Below, piece after piece: positions 54,896 to 64,000 of a stretch of DNA of 64,000 nucleotides (position 1 is its first letter; every line of letters begins with the position of its first letter). The DNA is from Pelagibacterales bacterium SAG-MED30. Lineage in GTDB: Bacteria > Pseudomonadota > Alphaproteobacteria > Pelagibacterales > Pelagibacteraceae. The position numbers and the translations under genes are program-made. The DNA is taken from assembly GCA_014653775.1 (NCBI GenBank), contig JACWEA010000001.1, forward strand, positions 1-64,000. Reading direction: 5' to 3'. The notes below the pieces were generated by a model that saw only the letters and a program-made list of their open reading frames with translations, did not search any database and was not told the DNA's origin.

Positions 54896-56338
54896 CTAAG
54901 TCCCACAAAAAGTTTGATATTTTTGATCACTTAAAAGTGGAGGAGATTGATAATCAGCACTATTTTTTTGTAAATCATAAGGTTTTTTCAAAATAGATAG
55001 TAAATTAATAACAACTTCAAAATTACCTTCTTCTGCGGCAGCCAAGGCTTCCTCTACTTTATGATTTCTAGGAATGACAACTGGATTAGATTTTTTCATA
55101 AGTTCAATTTGTTTTTGATTGCTAGTTTTATTTGAATTTATTCTTTTTTTCCAATTATTAATCCAGATGATAAAATTTTTATCCTTGTAAATATTATTTT
55201 TGATATCCATTAAATTGTAAAAAGTATTTGTATAATCTGATTTATTTTTTTCCATCAATTTTAATAAATCTTTAATCAGTTTTTTGTCATTTATGTCTTC
55301 ACCAAACAAACCAAGTTTATCTCTCATCATATTTAACCATTTTTCTTCATAAATATTTTGAAAATTATCAATAATTTCTGATGCAATTTTAATTGAAGTG
55401 TTTTCATTTTTATCTATTAGAGGAATAAGACATTCAGCAAATCTCGCCAAGTTCCACTTAGTTATTGGAGGCTGGTTAGAAAAAGCGTATCTGCCAAATT
55501 TATCAATTGAACTAAACACTGTTTTGGGGTCGTAATGATCCATAAATGCACAAGGACCATAGTCGATTGTTTCACCAGAGATAGCCATATTATCTGTATT
55601 CATTACTCCATGAATAAATCCTACACGCATCCAATCTACTACAAGCTGACATTGTTTTTCCATGACAAGATTTAATAAATCTAAAGCTTTTGTTTTAGAC
55701 GATTTAATTTCTGGATAGTGTCTATTGATTGTGTAATTAACTAAGGTTTTAAGATCATCAATATTTTGGGTTGCAGCAATATATTGAAAAGTTCCCACTC
55801 GAATATGACTTGTGGCCACCCTTGTTAAAATAGCTCCCTGCAATAAACTTTCTCTTACTACTTTTTCTCCAGTTTTAACCACAGCAAGACTTCTTGTTGT
55901 TGGAATATTTAATGCATGGATTGCTTCACTTATAATATATTCTCTAAGCATAGGGCCTAATACTGCACGACCATCTCCACCTCTTGAAAATGATGTTTTT
56001 CCAGACCCTTTAAATTGTATATCGAAACGTTTGTTTTTATTGACCAAATGTTCTCCTAAAAGAACTGCTCTACCATCTCCAAGCATAGTAAAATGACCAA
56101 ATTGATGTCCAGCATAAGCTTGTGCTATTGATTTGGTACCTTCTGGTAATGAGTTTCCTGAAAATATTTCAGATAATTTTTTTTTATCTATTTTTGAAAA
56201 ATCTAAATTTAAGTTATTAGCTAGTTCTTTATTTAAAATAACCAATTCAGGATTATCAACTGGAGTAGGTTTTATTTCTTCTTTAAAATTATTAGATAAT
56301 TTTGAATAAGAATTATCAAAATGCCAACCTATGGTCAT
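54896..56338 (-). CDS. selO: SelO protein adenylyltransferase (YdiU family)
   Basis: Pseudokinase-fold enzyme that transfers AMP to Ser/Thr/Tyr of target proteins, linked to oxidative stress. 480 aa. Motifs are YAGHQFGHFTMLGDGRAVLLGE, FKGSGKTSFSRGGDGRAVL, REYIISEAIHAL and GVMNTDNMAISGETIDYGP. The conserved C-terminal tail ends FCGT, with an ordinary TGT Cys codon where eukaryotic forms use selenocysteine. It is the last gene of the formate dehydrogenase operon (five bases after fdsA). Confidence 0.95.
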   Translation of the reverse strand: MTIGWHFDNSYSKLSNNFKEEIKPTPVDNPELVILNKELANNLNLDFSKIDKKKLSEIFSGNSLPEGTKSIAQAYAGHQFGHFTMLGDGRAVLLGEHLVNKNKRFDIQFKGSGKTSFSRGGDGRAVLGPMLREYIISEAIHALNIPTTRSLAVVKTGEKVVRESLLQGAILTRVATSHIRVGTFQYIAATQNIDDLKTLVNYTINRHYPEIKSSKTKALDLLNLVMEKQCQLVVDWMRVGFIHGVMNTDNMAISGETIDYGPCAFMDHYDPKTVFSSIDKFGRYAFSNQPPITKWNLARFAECLIPLIDKNENTSIKIASEIIDNFQNIYEEKWLNMMRDKLGLFGEDINDKKLIKDLLKLMEKNKSDYTNTFYNLMDIKNNIYKDKNFIIWINNWKKRINSNKTSNQKQIELMKKSNPVVIPRNHKVEEALAAAEEGNFEVVINLLSILKKPYDLQKNSADYQSPPLLSDQKYQTFCGT

Positions 56339-56343
56339 TTTAA

Positions 56344-59112
56344 TCAGTTAACTTCTGCTTGATTTTCTTTCGGTTTAACTTCAGTTTTAAACTGGTTAGA
56401 AATTTTTTGAACTTCTACAGAAGAAACTTTATATTCAGCGCACATTGTTTCTTCATCTTTACCATGACCAGTAACCATATTAACCATATGTTCTGGGAAA
56501 TGAAATGTTGTAAATACAATTCCTTCTTTAACTTTATCTGTAACTTCTACTTTTAATGCAACTTCACCTCTACCGGAATATAATCTTCCAATATCACCAG
56601 TATTAAGATCTCTATTAGCTGCATCTTTTGGATGTATTAAAAGAACGTCTTCATCAACTATATTAATATTCTTTGTTCTTCTTGTCATAGTTGAAGCATT
56701 GTAATGCTGAAGAACTCTACTCGTTGTTAAAATTAAAGGATAATCTTTTTTATTAGTTTCAATTTCAGTAGATTCCTTCCAGTCAAAATTTTTAAGTCTT
56801 CCTTTCCCTAATTTGAATGTTTCAGTATGAAGAATTTGAGTATCTGTTCCATCTTCTTTTACAGGCCATTGCAAACCTAATTTACCTAATCTTTCTCTAG
56901 TTACTCCTTTAAAAAAAGGAACAACATCTGCAATTTCTTTAAGCATTAGATCAGCATCATATGTAGGTTGATCAAAGCCAAGTTTTTGCATCATATCTGT
57001 TACTATAACTCCATCTGGTTTTGTGCCTGGTAAAGGTGGAACTGCTCTATTTACTCTTTGAATTCTTCTTTCTGTATTTGTAAATGTTCCATCTTTTTCT
57101 AAGAATGTTGTTCCTGGCAATACAACAGTTGCTAATTTAGCTGTTTCGCTCATAAATATTTCTTGAACCACTAAAAGTTCTAAAGAATTCATTGCTTCAA
57201 CAACATGTGCACTATTCGGGTCTGTTTGAACGATATCTTCTCCAATAATCCATAGACCTTTTAATTCTTTATCAATTGCTGCCTCAAACATTTGCGGAAT
57301 TTTTAATCCTGGTTTAGTTGGGTGTGTTACACCATATTTTTCAGTATAGAATTTTTGATTTTTTTCGTCAGCAACTTCAAAATAACCAGCTCCCTGGTGT
57401 GGTTGACAGCCCATATCAGCCGCTCCTTGGACATTATTTTGTCCTCTAAGTGGATTTACGCCTACACCTTTTCTTCCAATGTTGCCTGTAATCATTGCAA
57501 GATCTGCAATAAGCATTACAGTTTTAGACCCTTGTTCTTGTTCTGTAACTCCTAAACCATGGAACTCCATTGAATTTTTAGCAGTTGCGTAAGCTATAGC
57601 TGCTTCCTTAACCATTTGCTTATCAACTCCAGCAACATTTGCTAAATGATCAACGTCTTGTCTTTCAATTTCTTTAAGAAAATTGTCAAAGCCTTCAGTT
57701 CTATCTCTAACGAAATCAGCATTATATAATTTTGATTTAACTATGAAGTGTAACATCATATTTAAAACTGCAACGTTAGTTCCTGGTCTTAATTTAATAT
57801 GGTAATCAGCAAGTTTAGCCAATTCGGTAGTGACTGGATCGAGAACAATCAATTTTTTACCTTTCATTACTTGTTGTTTAATTTTTGCACCAGTAACTGG
57901 ATGAGCATTAGTTGGATTTGCTCCAATAACTATAAAACAATCTGCATGATAAATATCATCAGTAGAATTAGTTGCAGCACCTGTTCCAAAAGTTTGTTGC
58001 ATTCCCCATGCTGTTGGCGAGTGACAAATTCTAGCACAACAGTCAACACTATTAGTACCAACAGTAGCTCTAATCATTTTTTGAAAAATATAGTTTTCTT
58101 CATTAGTACACCTAGCAGAAGAAATTCCAGCAAATGCATCTGGTCCGTTGTTCTTAATAATTCTGTTCATTTCTTTTTTTATAAAATCATAAGCCTCATC
58201 CCATGACGCTTCTTCAAATTTTCCATTTCTTTTTATTAATGGAGTTTTTAATCGATCTGGATGATCATAAAAACTAAAAGCGTATCTACCTTTAATACAT
58301 GTATGTCCAGCATTAACTTCTGTTTCTTTTGGTGTATCGATTGCTACTACTTTATTATCTTTAATTGATGCTTCTAAGTTACAACCAACTCCACAATAAG
58401 AGCAAGTTGTTCTAACTTTTTTATCTACAGCTGCAGATTTAGATTGAAACACATCTGAAATTGCATCAGTAGGACAAGTGTGTGCACAAGCTCCACAAGA
58501 AACACAAGACGAGTCACCAAACATCATATCATTATCTGTAGTAATTCTAGATTCAAATCCTCTGCCACTCATTGTTAAAACAAATGATCCTTGAATTTCA
58601 TCACATGCCCGAACACATCTTCCACAATTAATACAATTATCTAAATTCATTCTCATATAATCATGAGATGTATCTCTTGGAATTCCTTTGTGTTGTTTAG
58701 GTGAGTTATATCGGTGGTCTGAAATACCTAAGTCATTAGCGACAGTCTGAAGTTCACAATTATTATTTACCTCACAGGTGTCACATTCCATGGGGTGATC
58801 TGTTAAAACTAATTCAACAATGTTTTTTCTTAGGTCTGTTAATTCTTGATTAGATGTAAAAATATGTTGATTTTCAGCAACTGGCGTATGACATGAGGCA
58901 ACAATTCTTGTAGGACCATCTTTTTCTAAAGCAACTTCAACAGAGCAAATTCGACATGCTCCATAAGGAGCTAAGTTTGGATCATCACATAGAGTAGGAA
59001 CCTTTTTTTCACCAACATAACTTTTAACAAATTTTAAAATTGATGTGTGATTTGAACCAATTTCGTATGGTTTTCCATCTATATAAGCAATTTTTCTTTT
59101 TTCAGAACTCAT
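56344..59112 (-). CDS. fdsA: NAD-dependent formate dehydrogenase, molybdenum subunit
   Basis: Oxidises formate to CO2. 922 aa: an N-terminal [2Fe-2S] domain (LCDDPNLAPYGACRICSV, Cys42/53/56/74), NuoG-like iron-sulfur domain, a two-cluster ferredoxin region (Cys160-170 and Cys203-213), then the bis-MGD domain starting TTCSYCGVGCN (Cys237-244). The active-site residue is Cys363 in RICHSPT, encoded TGT, so not selenocysteine. The C-terminal molydopterin-dinucleotide domain ends near residue 890. ATG overlaps the fdsB stop. Confidence 0.95.
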   Translation of the reverse strand: MSSEKRKIAYIDGKPYEIGSNHTSILKFVKSYVGEKKVPTLCDDPNLAPYGACRICSVEVALEKDGPTRIVASCHTPVAENQHIFTSNQELTDLRKNIVELVLTDHPMECDTCEVNNNCELQTVANDLGISDHRYNSPKQHKGIPRDTSHDYMRMNLDNCINCGRCVRACDEIQGSFVLTMSGRGFESRITTDNDMMFGDSSCVSCGACAHTCPTDAISDVFQSKSAAVDKKVRTTCSYCGVGCNLEASIKDNKVVAIDTPKETEVNAGHTCIKGRYAFSFYDHPDRLKTPLIKRNGKFEEASWDEAYDFIKKEMNRIIKNNGPDAFAGISSARCTNEENYIFQKMIRATVGTNSVDCCARICHSPTAWGMQQTFGTGAATNSTDDIYHADCFIVIGANPTNAHPVTGAKIKQQVMKGKKLIVLDPVTTELAKLADYHIKLRPGTNVAVLNMMLHFIVKSKLYNADFVRDRTEGFDNFLKEIERQDVDHLANVAGVDKQMVKEAAIAYATAKNSMEFHGLGVTEQEQGSKTVMLIADLAMITGNIGRKGVGVNPLRGQNNVQGAADMGCQPHQGAGYFEVADEKNQKFYTEKYGVTHPTKPGLKIPQMFEAAIDKELKGLWIIGEDIVQTDPNSAHVVEAMNSLELLVVQEIFMSETAKLATVVLPGTTFLEKDGTFTNTERRIQRVNRAVPPLPGTKPDGVIVTDMMQKLGFDQPTYDADLMLKEIADVVPFFKGVTRERLGKLGLQWPVKEDGTDTQILHTETFKLGKGRLKNFDWKESTEIETNKKDYPLILTTSRVLQHYNASTMTRRTKNINIVDEDVLLIHPKDAANRDLNTGDIGRLYSGRGEVALKVEVTDKVKEGIVFTTFHFPEHMVNMVTGHGKDEETMCAEYKVSSVEVQKISNQFKTEVKPKENQAEVN

Positions 59113-60767
59113 TAATTTTCTTTAACCATATCATTTTTCATTTCGTCTCCAAAGTACTTAAGAATGTTCATTATTGGAGTAGGTATAGCCCCACAAAGAG
59201 CACATAAACAACCTTTTTTCATGGTTATTAGCAAATCATTTAATACTTTTAGGGGTATTTTAGCTTTTTTACTCTTTAACTGATCAAACATCTCTTTTCC
59301 TCTATAAGAACCAATCCTACCTGGAAAACATTTCCCGCATGATTCTTCAGCAGTAAACTCAAACAAATGATGAATATATTCAACCATTGGAAAATCTTTA
59401 GGAATACTGACAATGCTCGCGTGACCAAGCATAAATCCAGCTACAGTAAATTCTTGAAAATCTAAATTAAGCTTTTCTGCTTCAGTAATTGGTATGACTC
59501 CTCCTAAAGGTCCACCAATTTGCAATGCTTTAATATCTTCTTTAAAGCCTCCACCTATATCATATAAAACTTTTTTCATTGGTGTTCCCATTTCAACTTC
59601 ATAAACGCCTGGATTATTAAAAAAACTATCAAAACAAACTAATTTTGTTCCTGCAGATTTTTTATTACCAATTGCAGAAAATTTTTCAGCACCATTTAAA
59701 AGTATTCCAGCTGCTGCAGCGAGTGTTTCAACATTATTAACAACTGTTGGTTTTTTATATAATCCTTCTGTAACTGGAAATGGTGGTCTTACATCAACTT
59801 CAGCTCTTCGTCCTTCTATAGAAGCTATCAATGCAGTTTCTTCTCCACATATATAAGCACCTTGACCAATACAAATACCTAAATCAAAAGAAAAATCTGT
59901 ACCTAAAATTTTTTCACCAAGTAAACCTTCTCTTTTTAAGGAATTGATTGATGCATTTAAAGATTCAATTGATTTTGGATATTCTCCTCTAATATACAAA
60001 ACACCTTCATCACTACCAATTACGTATCCACAAACAATCATTCCAAATATTACTTTTAGAGCCTGATCTTCTAACAAATATCTATCTGAGTATGCACCGG
60101 AGTCTCCTTCATCAGCATTACAAATAACATATTTTTTATCTCCTTTTGCTTTACTACAGAAATCCCATTTCATTCCAGTTGGAAATCCTGCACCACCTCG
60201 GCCAGTTAAATTAGAGTCTAATAACGATTTTATTATCTTTTGTTTATCAATAGCAATAAATTTTTTTAAATGATCTCTAAATTTTTCAATATCAGATAGT
60301 TTATCATCCATTAAAAAACTTGTTTTTGCAAAACTCTCTGAGTAAAATTTTTCTTGCTCTAAATCATTTCCGCTAATAATGTCATCTATTTTATTAATAT
60401 CATTACCTGCATAATTTTGACCATCATAATGAAAAGCGTGATTCTCATAACAATATCCAAGGCAAAACATTTCACCGACTTTATCATCACCGAGTTTTTT
60501 TTTTAATTTTTCTTTTAATGGTCCTTGTGTTCCTGCACACATACAAGCACTTCCATTACAAACAAATGCTTTTTTTTCTCGGTGAGAAGGTCTTAAAAAT
60601 TCATAAAATGATTCAGCTCCGTGAAGTGTTGAAACACCTAAGTTATGTTTTTTGGCAATTTCAGTGATATCCTTCGGTTTTTTACTAAGAGAATTTTCTG
60701 ATATTTGCTTAAATAAGTTATCTTTTAAGCCAATTCTTCCTGATAAATTACTTATATTTTTAGACAC
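59112..60767 (-). CDS. fdsB: NAD-dependent formate dehydrogenase, fused FdsG-FdsB (NuoE-NuoF type)
   Basis: Electron-transfer subunit. 551 aa: the N-terminal thioredoxin-like domain carries the [2Fe-2S] Cys70, Cys75, Cys102 and Cys106; the NuoF-like domain binds FMN and NADH (GRGGAGFPTG, 189-198; EGDSGAYSD) and ends with the [4Fe-4S] motif CGKCFPGR...CLCALC. In Cupriavidus and Rhodobacter these are two genes, fdsG and fdsB. The overlap of one base with fdsA supports equal synthesis. No fdsC or fdsD homologue is visible nearby. Confidence 0.93.
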   Translation of the reverse strand: MSKNISNLSGRIGLKDNLFKQISENSLSKKPKDITEIAKKHNLGVSTLHGAESFYEFLRPSHREKKAFVCNGSACMCAGTQGPLKEKLKKKLGDDKVGEMFCLGYCYENHAFHYDGQNYAGNDINKIDDIISGNDLEQEKFYSESFAKTSFLMDDKLSDIEKFRDHLKKFIAIDKQKIIKSLLDSNLTGRGGAGFPTGMKWDFCSKAKGDKKYVICNADEGDSGAYSDRYLLEDQALKVIFGMIVCGYVIGSDEGVLYIRGEYPKSIESLNASINSLKREGLLGEKILGTDFSFDLGICIGQGAYICGEETALIASIEGRRAEVDVRPPFPVTEGLYKKPTVVNNVETLAAAAGILLNGAEKFSAIGNKKSAGTKLVCFDSFFNNPGVYEVEMGTPMKKVLYDIGGGFKEDIKALQIGGPLGGVIPITEAEKLNLDFQEFTVAGFMLGHASIVSIPKDFPMVEYIHHLFEFTAEESCGKCFPGRIGSYRGKEMFDQLKSKKAKIPLKVLNDLLITMKKGCLCALCGAIPTPIMNILKYFGDEMKNDMVKEN

Positions 60768-60784
60768 TGCAAAATCCCATTTTA

Positions 60785-61624
60785 TTAATTTACAATAATT
60801 TTTTTATTGTTTGTATAAACATTAAAACTATCCTTCTTTACGAAACCAATGAGGGTCATGTCAAATTTATTCGCTAGGTCTATAGCTAGACTTGTTGGCG
60901 CACCAACTCCAATCATTAGGCCTATATTAGTCATTAGAACCTTTTGAACTAGCTCAAAATTTAGACGACCAGAACATGTTATAAATTGATTTATTGGATC
61001 AATTTGATTTTTAATCAAGGAGTTACCTATAAGTTTGTCTAAAGCATTATGTCGACCAACATCTTCTTTTAGATTTATTAACTCACCCTTGTTATCAAAA
61101 AGGCCACTAGCATGAATTCCTCCCGTTTTTACAAATTCTGATTGATTTGTTTTTAATATATTTGGAGAAGAAATAATCACTTCTTTAGAGATTTTAGGTT
61201 CTTTAGGATCAGTTTTATCTTTTTTAATAATCTCTAAAGCATCTAAAGATGATTTACCGCAAACACCGCAAGATGAATTAGTTAAAAAATCTCTTTTTAT
61301 TTTAGAAATATTTACATTCTTAGAATTATTAAGTGTAGCTAAAATTTTATTTTGTATGTGGTATTGACCTACTCTTTCCCCATAGCTTTCTATAGACTCT
61401 ATATCTTTGATATTTTCAACTATTTGCTCATTAAATAAAAATCCTCTTACAAGATCTTTATCATTACCAGGTGTCCTCATGGTTATAGATAAATTTTTTG
61501 TAATCCATTTATTTTCTTCATAAAATTTTAAAGAAATTTCTAAAGGTTCTTCTATAGAAATTAAATCGTCTACGTTATCAAATTTATTAGAAATAAATTT
61601 TAAAACCTTATATTTAGAATTCAT
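60785..61624 (-). CDS. fdhD: Formate dehydrogenase accessory sulfurtransferase FdhD
   Basis: Passes sulfur from a cysteine desulfurase to the molybdenum cofactor, which activates formate dehydrogenase. 279 aa. The active CxxC is in SSCGVCGKSS (near residues 119-122), with RTPGNDKDL and GGIHASGLF, typical motifs. It lies 17 bases upstream of fdsB and four bases downstream of the HPP gene. Confidence 0.95.
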   Translation of the reverse strand: MNSKYKVLKFISNKFDNVDDLISIEEPLEISLKFYEENKWITKNLSITMRTPGNDKDLVRGFLFNEQIVENIKDIESIESYGERVGQYHIQNKILATLNNSKNVNISKIKRDFLTNSSCGVCGKSSLDALEIIKKDKTDPKEPKISKEVIISSPNILKTNQSEFVKTGGIHASGLFDNKGELINLKEDVGRHNALDKLIGNSLIKNQIDPINQFITCSGRLNFELVQKVLMTNIGLMIGVGAPTSLAIDLANKFDMTLIGFVKKDSFNVYTNNKKIIVN

Positions 61625-61628
61625 TAAT

Positions 61629-62105
61629 CTATTTTAAAGGATAATTTTTCTGAAGTAAAAATTTATTAATTAAAATAGCCAAAAGTAAAATTATCATACA
61701 TCCAAAAATGATAGGATTTATTAAATATTCATATGATGCACTGCCTATAATTACCATAATAGGATTGCCCCCAGCTGGAGGATGGACTACATTTAATAAA
61801 ATCATAAAAAAAACACCAGCACCAACAGCTAAAGATATATTAATGTAAATAGGTAAAGAAATATAGTTAACAAAAATTACCCCCACTAAGGCAGTTAACA
61901 AATGACCAAAGAAAACATTTTTTGGCTGAGCAAATGGACTTTCTGGAAAACCAAATAACAAAACCATAGAAGAACCAAAAGAACCAGCAATAAAATAACC
62001 AAGTGTACTTTTATAAGTAAGAAGAGTTAATACTCCAATTGTCAAAGCTGAAAAAAAACCAGCTATTATAGCTTTTTGGAAAAGAGGTTTTGTTATTTTG
62101 ATCAT
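61629..62105 (-). CDS. HPP-family integral membrane protein
   Basis: 158 aa with about four membrane segments. The HPP motif is in NVVHPPAGGNPIM, and SPFAQPKNVFFGHLLTALVG is typical. Some plastid and cyanobacterial HPP proteins have been linked to nitrite transport. Here, inside the formate dehydrogenase operon, transport of formate is possible but this is only inference. It abuts the NifU-like gene and lies four bases before fdhD. Confidence 0.82.
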   Translation of the reverse strand: MIKITKPLFQKAIIAGFFSALTIGVLTLLTYKSTLGYFIAGSFGSSMVLLFGFPESPFAQPKNVFFGHLLTALVGVIFVNYISLPIYINISLAVGAGVFFMILLNVVHPPAGGNPIMVIIGSASYEYLINPIIFGCMIILLLAILINKFLLQKNYPLK

Positions 62106-62504
62106 TTAAATTTTTAAAGCTTTTAAAACAGTTCTCAAAGGCAGTAGTAAACATTCTTTCCTAGAAAAATTTTTCTTATCTAAAATTTCCTTAAAATCTT
62201 TCCAATGTTTTTCTAGTTCTGTTTTTACATCATCAAATATTTTTTCAGAATTTCCAATAAATTTTTTGATTTCCTGAATATTTCTATTTTTAATTTTGCG
62301 TGATAATAGGCTAACTGATGCTTGACAATAAACACATGATTTACATTGATATCCCATATCTTTTACCACTTCGTCTTTAACAATAAGACTTATCTCCATT
62401 TCATCACCACATACAGGGTTTTTGTTTTTAGAATAATGAGTAGCTTTTTCTAATACCTTGTTATTATCTGTATGAGATGCAATTTCTAAAATTCTTAAGT
62501 CCAT
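62106..62504 (-). CDS. NifU/IscU-like scaffold protein
   Basis: 132 aa in the IscU/SufU fold: GDEMEISLIVKDEVVKDMGYQ with Cys32 (NPVCGDE), then Cys54 and the extra CVYC pair (Cys57/60). The later Cys expected in scaffolds may be C118 (KEC). Probably makes or delivers Fe-S clusters. As first gene of the formate dehydrogenase operon it may supply the many clusters of FdsA and FdsB, which is inferred from position. Divergent from mobA. Confidence 0.78.
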   Translation of the reverse strand: MDLRILEIASHTDNNKVLEKATHYSKNKNPVCGDEMEISLIVKDEVVKDMGYQCKSCVYCQASVSLLSRKIKNRNIQEIKKFIGNSEKIFDDVKTELEKHWKDFKEILDKKNFSRKECLLLPLRTVLKALKI

Positions 62505-62547
62505 TAAATTTCTTTAATTCAATTATTAATGTTTTATATTTTGAATA

Positions 62548-63153
62548 ATGGATCATAACAATATTTTGCCAGTAGTGCTAGCAGGAGGGAAAGCTAAACG
62601 ATTTGGAGGGAACAAACCAGAGGCTAAATTAAGAGATAAAATACTTATCGATTATATTTTATCGGAAATTTTAAAGCAGTTTAATGAGGTATTAATTGTC
62701 GCTAATGACCCGATTAATCATTTATCATCTAATAAAATTTTAAAAATAGAAGATTATAAAAAAGATTTAGGACCTCTAGGAGGAGTTTTAAGTGCTATGA
62801 AATGGGTAAAAGAAAACAATAAAAAATATCAATGGATCTCTACTTTTCCAGCAGATACTCCATTTTTTAAGATCAAAATTTTTAACAATTTTTTAAGTAA
62901 AATTAATGAAAGAGAAAGTGAATTATTTTTTATGAATTCTAATGAAAAAAGACATAATATATTTGGTCTATGGTCTTTAGATTTAATTGATCAATTAGAA
63001 AAAGATTTAGAAAATGGTTTAAGAAAAGTAGAAAAATGGGCTAATAATATTGGAGTGATAGCAATTAATATGTCATTTGAAAAAGAAGATCCATTTTTTA
63101 ATATTAATACAAAAGAAGATCTTGAAAAAGCAAAAAAAATTTTAAATGATTAA
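62548..63153 (+). CDS. mobA: Molybdenum cofactor guanylyltransferase MobA
   Basis: Attaches GMP to molybdopterin to make the MGD cofactor of formate dehydrogenase. 201 aa. Nucleotide motif LAGGKAKRFGGNKPEAKL (11-28), the DLGPLGGVLSAM segment and the TFPADTPF metal-binding site are as expected. Last codons overlap the moeA start by eight bases. Its neighbours point to formate dehydrogenase as the main client. Confidence 0.93.
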   Translation: MDHNNILPVVLAGGKAKRFGGNKPEAKLRDKILIDYILSEILKQFNEVLIVANDPINHLSSNKILKIEDYKKDLGPLGGVLSAMKWVKENNKKYQWISTFPADTPFFKIKIFNNFLSKINERESELFFMNSNEKRHNIFGLWSLDLIDQLEKDLENGLRKVEKWANNIGVIAINMSFEKEDPFFNINTKEDLEKAKKILND

Positions 63154-64000
63154 TTATCAAAAAGCAAAAAATATTCTAAAAAAAGCAAAAATTAAAATTC
63201 AAGATGAAAATATTTTAATTAAAAATTCTCTTAATAGAGTTGTTTCAAGGGATGTCTTTTCACCTTCAAATCATCCTTTAGGAAATAATGCTGCATTTGA
63301 TGGATTTGCAATAAATTCAAAAGATACAAAATATGCAAAAAAAAATAATTTAAAGTATTTTAAAATAGTTGGTTCGATAGCTGCAGGAACAAAACCTTTA
63401 AAAAAAAAAATAAAAAAATTTGAAAGTATTGAAATAATGACAGGAGGAATTGTTCATAAACCATTTAATACTATTATTCCAATCGAACAAATTATTTTTT
63501 ATCCTAATAAAAAAAATCCAAAATCAATTATAATTAATAAAAAGATTAATAAATATAATCATGTGAGATTTAAAGGTTCAGATTACAATAAAGGTGATAT
63601 TATAGTTAAAAAAGGAACTATTATTAATTCTAACCATATTTTAGCTTTTAAAACTTTAGGGATTAAAAAAATAAAAGTTAAAAAGAAATTGAATATATTA
63701 TTTTTTTCAACTGGGAATGAAATTTCAAATTCTGATAATATTCCTAGCTGGAAAGTTAGAAACTCAAATAGTTATTATATAGATTCAATTAAAGATAATT
63801 TTTTATTTAATTTTAAAAATGGTGGAATTTTAAGAGATAATCATCAAAATATTTTTAAATCTAAAATTAATAAAATGTTAAAATCTAGTATAGATATTAT
63901 TTTAACATCTGGCGCAGTTTCTGCCGGAAAATTTGATTATATTCCCAGTATTGTTAGAAAATTTAAAACTTCGAATTATTTTAAGAGTGTAATGATAAGA
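63146..64000 (+). CDS. moeA: Molybdopterin molybdenumtransferase MoeA (partial, runs off the end)
   Basis: Inserts molybdate into adenylated molybdopterin. The first 285 codons are visible from ATG 63146: N-terminal NHPLGNNAAFDGFAIN (DGYA-type), IEIMTGGIVH, STGNEI and LTSGAVSAGKFD (TSGGVSVG-like, with Ala for Gly). The frame is open to the window edge. It overlaps mobA by eight bases, so the two are translationally coupled. AT bias is very strong, and Lys, Ile and Asn codons dominate. Confidence 0.93.
   Translation, partial: MINYQKAKNILKKAKIKIQDENILIKNSLNRVVSRDVFSPSNHPLGNNAAFDGFAINSKDTKYAKKNNLKYFKIVGSIAAGTKPLKKKIKKFESIEIMTGGIVHKPFNTIIPIEQIIFYPNKKNPKSIIINKKINKYNHVRFKGSDYNKGDIIVKKGTIINSNHILAFKTLGIKKIKVKKKLNILFFSTGNEISNSDNIPSWKVRNSNSYYIDSIKDNFLFNFKNGGILRDNHQNIFKSKINKMLKSSIDIILTSGAVSAGKFDYIPSIVRKFKTSNYFKSVMIR

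Noticed and set aside
54896-54912. Selenocysteine at the C-terminus of SelO
   Set aside because: The penultimate-site residue in FCGT is encoded by TGT; bacterial SelO normally uses Cys.
58018-58035. Selenocysteine in formate dehydrogenase
   Set aside because: The active-site residue 363 is encoded by TGT (Cys) and there is no in-frame TGA.

Overview
The window looks like a stretch of a SAR11 genome (Candidatus Pelagibacter or a close relative, Alphaproteobacteria). The reasons are strong AT bias, very tight gene packing with many TAATG, ATGA or 4-11 base overlaps, a circularly permuted two-piece tmRNA gene, a tandem glycine riboswitch in front of gcvT, and a heavy load of Liv-type ABC transporters, DMT exporters and C1/glycine metabolism. 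It has no IS element, prophage, CRISPR array, tRNA or rRNA. The left edge is suspect: bases 1-85 are an exact inverted copy of 2142-2226, joined to a truncated SGNH-domain gene. This looks like a chimeric contig end, though a real inverted repeat is possible.

Layout. 1-3.0 kb: truncated SGNH esterase, ssrA (minus), thyX, mrp. 3.0-7.6 kb: membrane protein quality control and tRNA modification (hflK, hflC, DUF2065, degP-like protease, miaA). 7.6-12.7 kb: branched-chain amino acid synthesis (ilvB, ilvH, ilvC, leuA), with a possible structured RNA leader before leuA. 12.7-18.5 kb: cell-shape operon mreB-mreC-mreD-mrdA-rodA. 18.5-24.2 kb: small-molecule metabolism and redox genes (DadA-like oxidase, DMT exporter, 2-hydroxyacid dehydrogenase, HDAC-fold amidohydrolase, msrB, glutaredoxin, DUF2805, LysE exporter with an unusual hairpin abutting its start codon).

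24.2-30.1 kb: a complete Liv-type ABC importer followed by azlCD. 30.1-31.9 kb: a CsiD/GlaH-like glutarate hydroxylase and an outer-membrane beta-barrel protein with a palindrome-rich leader. 31.9-39.1 kb: a ProC-like reductase, a second Liv-type importer, an unlisted 22-codon membrane miniprotein coupled to an MFS gene, and a convergent second Liv-type binding protein. 39.1-43.9 kb: DMT and TerC proteins and the 5-oxoprolinase genes pxpABC. 43.9-48.5 kb: glycine riboswitch and gcvT-gcvH-gcvP. 48.5-54.9 kb: a lipid-modification cluster (FAD oxidoreductase, DUF1365, Cfa-type methyltransferase, DUF3833 lipoprotein), a cysteine-rich miniprotein behind two Fur-like boxes, an SDR, TspO and a FAD oxidase. 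54.9-64 kb: an NAD-linked molybdenum formate dehydrogenase operon (NifU-like protein, HPP membrane protein, fdhD, fused fdsGB, fdsA, selO), divergent from molybdenum cofactor genes mobA and moeA (moeA runs off the end).

How it fits together: glycine cleavage gives one-carbon units and the formate dehydrogenase operon, with its cofactor genes alongside, can oxidise formate to CO2 and NADH. Two Liv importers, AzlCD, IlvBHC and LeuA handle import, export and synthesis of branched-chain amino acids or similar substrates. The places most worth checking are several short regulatory or miniprotein elements: the leuA leader pseudoknot, the LysE leader hairpin, the switch between aptamer and anti-Shine-Dalgarno pairing in the gcvT leader, the Fur-box miniprotein and the 22-codon ORF. 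No wholly new multi-gene system could be demonstrated from sequence alone.
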